64,000 nucleotides of DNA from Latrodectus hesperus (taxonomy: Eukaryota > Arthropoda > Arachnida > Araneae > Theridiidae): assembly GCA_037975125.1 (NCBI GenBank), contig JAJQOW010000224.1, positions 43,501 through 107,500 on the forward strand, read 5' to 3'. A program made the position numbers and the translations under genes. The notes under the pieces were generated by a model. The model had not been told where the DNA came from, did no database searches, and worked only from the letters and a program-made list of their open reading frames with translations. Shown here one piece after another: positions 58,566-64,000 of this stretch. Position 1 is the stretch's first letter. Each line of letters starts with the position of its first letter.

Positions 58566-59345
58566 CAGGATGATCTTTTTTAAAGTGACAGTGTTTGGAG
58601 TGCCCTGTAGCGTGATCTAATTGCCGAATGGCACCAAACTTCGTATTTAGACTAATCAAGACACGGGAAAAAGAATTCCGTGAAAAAATTTTAGTTCCAA
58701 AAATCACCGCTAGCAAATTTTGTGGAACTTTACTAAGTATAAAATGTGAAAAAAGAAAAATGCTAACACATACAATCACTCAGTTAAATGATTAATGTTT
58801 ATTTACTACATTAACTTCCCCGGTGAGGAATTAGACCACATTCAATGTGAGCACCGTTTTCAGAAATAACACCGTACATTCTGCGCACAACGTTCTCCAC
58901 AGCCGTACATAACATATCACGAGGAATATCCTGCACTGTCTTTGTTATGTTATCCTTTAGAATAGACAAATTTGAGACTCCACCAACAGAAAAGCACGTT
59001 CCGGTAACGTGAGAGGCATGGTTACTGGAGCTCATTTACTTCAGCTGAGATTATTTGTCAGAGTTGTCTACTATATTTCCTTTTATAGCCCCTATTGTTG
59101 GCACTGTCATTGCATAACATTTGGATTTTTCTTTGAAACTCGTGTTTTATCCTAATTCTCATTATTGTAAACTAAAGCAGCGCCACAAAATACCCTAGCG
59201 GTGACTTTAAGAACTATTTTTTTCTTTTTTACGGAATCTTTTTTTCCATGTCTTGATTAGTCTAAATTCCAAGTTTGGTATCATTTCGGCTATTAGATCA
59301 TGCTACAGGGCGCTCCAACACTGTCACTTTAAAAAGATCACCCTG
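58566..59345 (-). mobile_element. Long-TIR Tc1/mariner-superfamily element, 780 bp
   Basis: Inverted ends of roughly 190 bp: left CAGGATGATCTTTTTTAAAG, right (reversed) CAGGGTGATCTTTTTAAAGT, continuing with GACAGTGTTxGGAGxGCCCTGTAGC and further blocks. TA at both edges (58564-58565, 59346-59347). The middle holds a 74-aa transposase C-terminal piece on the minus strand. A deletion derivative that kept unusually long terminal repeats. Confidence 0.85.
58811..59035 (-). pseudogene. Transposase C-terminal fragment (IS630/Tc1/mariner type)
   Basis: Open frame of 74 aa. LSILKDNITKTVQDIPRDML, NVVRRMYGVISENGAHIEC follow the C-terminal pattern of this superfamily (LKxxIxxAxxxIPxDML, RLxxCxxxNGAHIE). 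The DDE core is absent. Confidence 0.65.
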
Positions 59346-59347
59346 TA

Positions 59348-60490
59348 CATTAAGAGAAATTTCACTTAGAATGATTCTATTTATAATTAAATTACTTTTC
59401 AGAATTATCTTATATAGAAAATGTTAACTACTGCGAGCTGTAATATCTTAATTATAAGAGAAAGGCATAAAATATATTTTATACCCGTAAAACTCAATTT
59501 TATTAATTTTAATTTCTTTGATTTTGCGTTTTGTTTCAGAGGACAACTATATTTGTTAAAATACAGTTACATAATTCCTTTAATTAATTGATTATTCATA
59601 TAATACTTTAAAATTTTGATTTGTGTAATTTGATAAAATTAAAGCTATAAGATTAGGGTTGTGTGTTAATTTATTGTCAATGGTATAACAATAAATAAAA
59701 AGATACATCCCACATTAAACAACTGCGATATCAATTATAAATATCCTTAATTTTATGTTTACCACTATTTTATGAGCCTTATTTCTGTATGATATTCGAG
59801 GATGAGAGCAGTATAAAATAATATGAAGGAAACAAAAAAGAGATAACAGCTTTATCATGTAATTAATTGGAGTGACATCTGCTTCATCATTTCCGCTTTG
59901 CAAACACTATAAATTGTAGGAATGTCTGAATGAGAAAGTCGTCTGAAGTTCAGCGGAAACAAGCACTTTTGGTAGAAAAAGTAAATTTTAAAAATTCTTT
60001 TTGATATATTTGCAATTTTTTTTAGTATTTACATGTATAATTTTGGCGAGCATATTAAATATTAACAAGAAATATTAATCAAGTAAGTTTAATTAAAAGC
60101 ATAACTTTTTTTGTTTTCTTTTTTAGTTTCATCAAGTTATCATTCTAAGAATCTTGTCTCATAATTTTCATCGACAACAAAAAAATTTATCACTTTACTA
60201 AAATTATGAATGTATTAAAGAAATGTGCTTATTTAATTTAGTATTAAACTGAAATAGAATTAAGTATTTAACTGAAAATGTAAATTACAATACTGCGTTT
60301 GAATTTTTGAAAAATGGTGGATCTTTTGAATCTTCTTTTCCTTCTCTTATAAAAATAAATAATAATTTTTAGGATAAAATATTTTTTAATTTATAAAAAA
60401 CGCGTTTTCGTTTGTTGGCTCACATTTGAGTTTTATTTATTTGAATTAATAAAATAATTTGTTAGAAATATGATCAAAATTTGTCATTAC
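59348..60490. other. No gene seen
   Basis: AT-rich spacer upstream of gene 3. Confidence 0.5.
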
Positions 60491-60785
60491 CTTAGGGATT
60501 CTCAAACTTTTTCTTGATTTGAAACACTTTTAATGATTTCAAAATTTGGTGGCACAAAAAGAAAACAAAATTTTAAAAGTAGTTTAAAAATTTCTTATTT
60601 ATCTATAATACTCTGTGTGAAATAGTTTATGATGTAAAATATAATTTTGAATGTAAAATAAAATAATATAATGTGTACTACAAAAGCAACAATATATTTA
60701 TTACTTTACTTGTAATAAAAAAAGCAAAATAAGTTTTACTATGTACACTTCTAAAATTTGGTGGCCCACAAATTAATGCCGCGGT
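60491..60785 (+). mobile_element. Possible hAT (Charlie-like) remnant
   Basis: TAGGGATTCTCAAACTTTTT resembles the CAGxGGTTCTCAAACTTTTT end of Charlie-type hAT elements. AAAATTTGGTGGC occurs at about 60541 and again at 60756. No matching right terminal repeat found. Confidence 0.3.
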
Positions 60786-61284
60786 ATATTCATTAACTGC
60801 ATTACTTATTCGTTCCTTTAAAATCATTTGAAAGAAGTAAATGATTTCGACAAAAACATATTCACTTCCTTAATTTCCTCTTTAAAAAAAGAAATAATCA
60901 AAATGTTTTGATGAAGAAATGATTGAAATGAAATGATTTTATAGAATATTTTAAAAAATGAGAATTATTTTTATATTCATAAATACTAAAATTGGAGAAT
61001 TGTTGGTTTTTTAAGAGATATCCTTAAACTTCTTTTATTACATTTATCTAAAAAATATTCGCTTTTAGACTCTCAGAGATTTATGAATAGAAAATGAATT
61101 TATGAATATATGAAACTCATCATGAAAATATTGATTTAAAAATTTGGTAATTTAAAATTATTTTGTTATCTTTCTTTACCAAGATTTCTTTTCTAGTACC
61201 GCAATCATGTTATCCATGTGTGAATACTTTTCACTTGGTTTAAGAAACATCTTCACTTTCAGATTTAAAGAAATTTATGTAAAA
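60786..61284. other. No gene seen; 5' flank of gene 3
   Basis: AT-rich. Confidence 0.5.
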
Positions 61285-61432
61285 AAGTGATAAAAATAAC
61301 TCGCCAAGTTTGTTAATAGAATTCTAGCTTATTTCGTTTATTTCGTTGAACCGCTATCAGTTAAGGAACAGTATAAATATTGATGCAGAGATTAAAATCA
61401 TACAATTCCATCACCAGTTTCGATAAACAAAG
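61285..61432 (+). promoter_or_regulatory. Gene 3 promoter and noncoding exon 1
   Basis: TGATAA at 61288-61293, CTATCA at 61354-61359, TATAAA at 61372-61377 (again 18 bp from the start of CTATCA), a TCATACAATTCC start-region block at 61398-61409, and exon end ...ACAAAG before GTAGGT at 61433. The distal site is about 10 bp further away than in the other two genes. Confidence 0.75.
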
Positions 61433-62368
61433 GTAGGTTCTATATTAATATTTGAATTTCTGTGTTGGGGTAAAATGTGTATAAAAAATATAAAATTACG
61501 ATTTCTCCTTTAATTTAAATTATAAATTTAATTACTGAAAAAGGTATTGCTTTTTTACTGCTCTTATTAATTATTATAATAAAGTTAAAAAAATACAACG
61601 CCAGATATTTTATACATTAATATTTTTATAATATCTGTCTCGTCAAATTACATATAAGTAATTAAAATTTCATGAAATAAGTAATCATGAATTAATTTAT
61701 TTGACTGTACTGAATAGTTAGGTAAATTGATCAAGTAAACGACTTTAGAAATTGCATTTTAACCGCATAATACAGTGTACTTATTTGAATGTGATTATTT
61801 GTCTTTAAAAAGCTGGAAAAAATGCTTATTTAAAAATAAAAAAATCTATATAACTAAATTTTATGCAAATATTTATTTATTTCTTTTTTAAATTTATTTC
61901 AGTATTGTTTGTGGCTGTAACTTATATATTATATTGTATTGTATTATATTATATTATATTATATTATATTATATTATATTATATTATATTATATTATATT
62001 ATATTATATATACTGGAGAGTTTCTCTTACATGAAAAATATTTAGAATGAAGAGCGAAATAAGGGATTTGTAACCCAAACGCACATTATTGAATAGTACT
62101 TTCCCAGAATGCATTTTTCTTAGAGATCAAATTTTTTAAAAAAATTTCGCACTTAAATACCCATCATTATTTATTTTTAAATTATAAATTTCATTATTAG
62201 GAGAAATTGAAATGCGATAATATGAGAGAACATGTAAATAAATTCTCAACTTCTTCGATGATTTTTTCCTCTGAATTTCATCTCATAATGGAAATAATTT
62301 ATAATTTTTTTCAGAGTTCAAAGTTTTCATGAACATGATTGGAAAAGTTTTGCTTCTTTCGTTTATAG
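61400..62368 (+). CDS. Gene 3 (partial): third paralogue, exons 1-2 only
   Basis: Noncoding exon 1 (about 61400-61432, donor GTAGGT) and exon 2 (62315-62368, acceptor TTTTTTTCAG, donor GTAAGT) are present. Exon 2 encodes MIGKVLLLSFI plus one base from ATG 62335, or MNMIGKVLLLSFI from ATG 62329. Phase and donor match genes 1 and 2. No mature-protein exon is found in the remaining 1.6 kb, so it should lie beyond the right edge; introns 2 of genes 1 and 2 are 3.2 and 5.3 kb. Whether the gene is intact cannot be judged here. Confidence 0.75.
61925..62010 (+). repeat. (ATTAT)n 5-bp microsatellite
   Basis: About 16 units of ATTAT in intron 1 of gene 3. Confidence 0.95.
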
Positions 62369-62709
62369 GTAAGTAATTAATTTTGATATAGAGAATAATT
62401 TAAAATCAAAATTGCTTTTCAATTTTCTTTTAATAATATTTCTAAAATGTAGTTTATTCTAAAATGTAATTAAGCAAATAAAAATTTATCTTATTTCAAG
62501 GATGCTCTGCTTTCTGTTTTATTAATAAAAAATTCACAGAAATAAAAAAAAAATTACTGTTATTTGTAATTTTTTATCTAATTTCGATATATTTGAAGAT
62601 AAAAATTTAATTCAATAATTTAATAATCTTAATTTATTTCAAATTCTCCCTTTCTCTTTTAATGTTTTTATTTTAAAATTAAATGAATGGAAAACTAATG
62701 TTTTTAACC

Positions 62710-64000
<1,291 letters not shown>

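Noticed and set aside
61863..62045. Frame reading ILYYIILYYI
   Set aside because: Translation of the 5-bp ATTAT microsatellite.

Overview
The window looks like nuclear DNA of an arthropod, most likely a chelicerate and probably an orb-weaving spider. It is very AT-rich, has long (TA)n runs, several tRNA-headed SINE families, Tc1/mariner, hAT-like and piggyBac-like remnants and 5'-truncated LINEs. Its only host genes are short-exon genes for small secreted proteins resembling the mite group-7 allergen (Der p 7/Lep d 7) family. The species is an inference from gene and repeat content; nothing was searched.

The host content is a head-to-tail cluster of three paralogues on the + strand. Gene 1 runs from about 24.5 to 31.4 kb and gene 2 from about 37.6 to 49.3 kb; gene 3 starts at about 61.3 kb and runs off the right edge. 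Each has the same plan. A TATA promoter is followed by a noncoding exon 1 of about 30 nt, then a tiny exon 2 carrying the start codon and 34 coding nt of a signal peptide, ended by a phase-1 intron. In genes 1 and 2 a last exon of about 600 coding nt then carries the whole mature protein. The two complete proteins (213 and 212 aa) align without gaps at about two thirds identity, with two conserved cysteines and shared N-glycosylation sequons. All three promoters carry an upstream TGATAA, a proximal (T/C)TATCA, and a TATAAA exactly 18 bp after the start of the proximal site. This points to a shared GATA-factor-driven programme.

The left 24 kb has no convincing host gene. It holds a decayed piggyBac-like transposase, a possible THAP-domain fragment, a decayed Tc1-like transposon with a nested SINE, three LINE RNase H/3' fragments, SINEs, a short mariner-derived MITE and an apparently intact mariner (346-aa transposase, D,D34D, TIRs, TA duplication) inside a (TA)n tract.

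The introns and spacers of the gene cluster are inflated by repeats. They include an 8-copy array of about 370 bp units, minisatellites of 28, 31 and 24 bp, a MITE family with 8-bp target duplications (three copies, all in the cluster), SINEs whose insertions mostly show 7-13 bp target duplications, and a decayed mariner. The 12 kb between genes 2 and 3 is almost all mobile DNA: a mariner pseudogene split by a composite SINE insertion, a BED-finger hAT remnant, another mariner pseudogene, an internally deleted LINE and a long-TIR element.

The most interesting points are the paralogue cluster with its rigid promoter module, two SINE families with different heads but the same tail, the recently homogenised 8-copy array inside intron 1 of gene 2, a perfect 22-bp hairpin and the composite SINE insertion.
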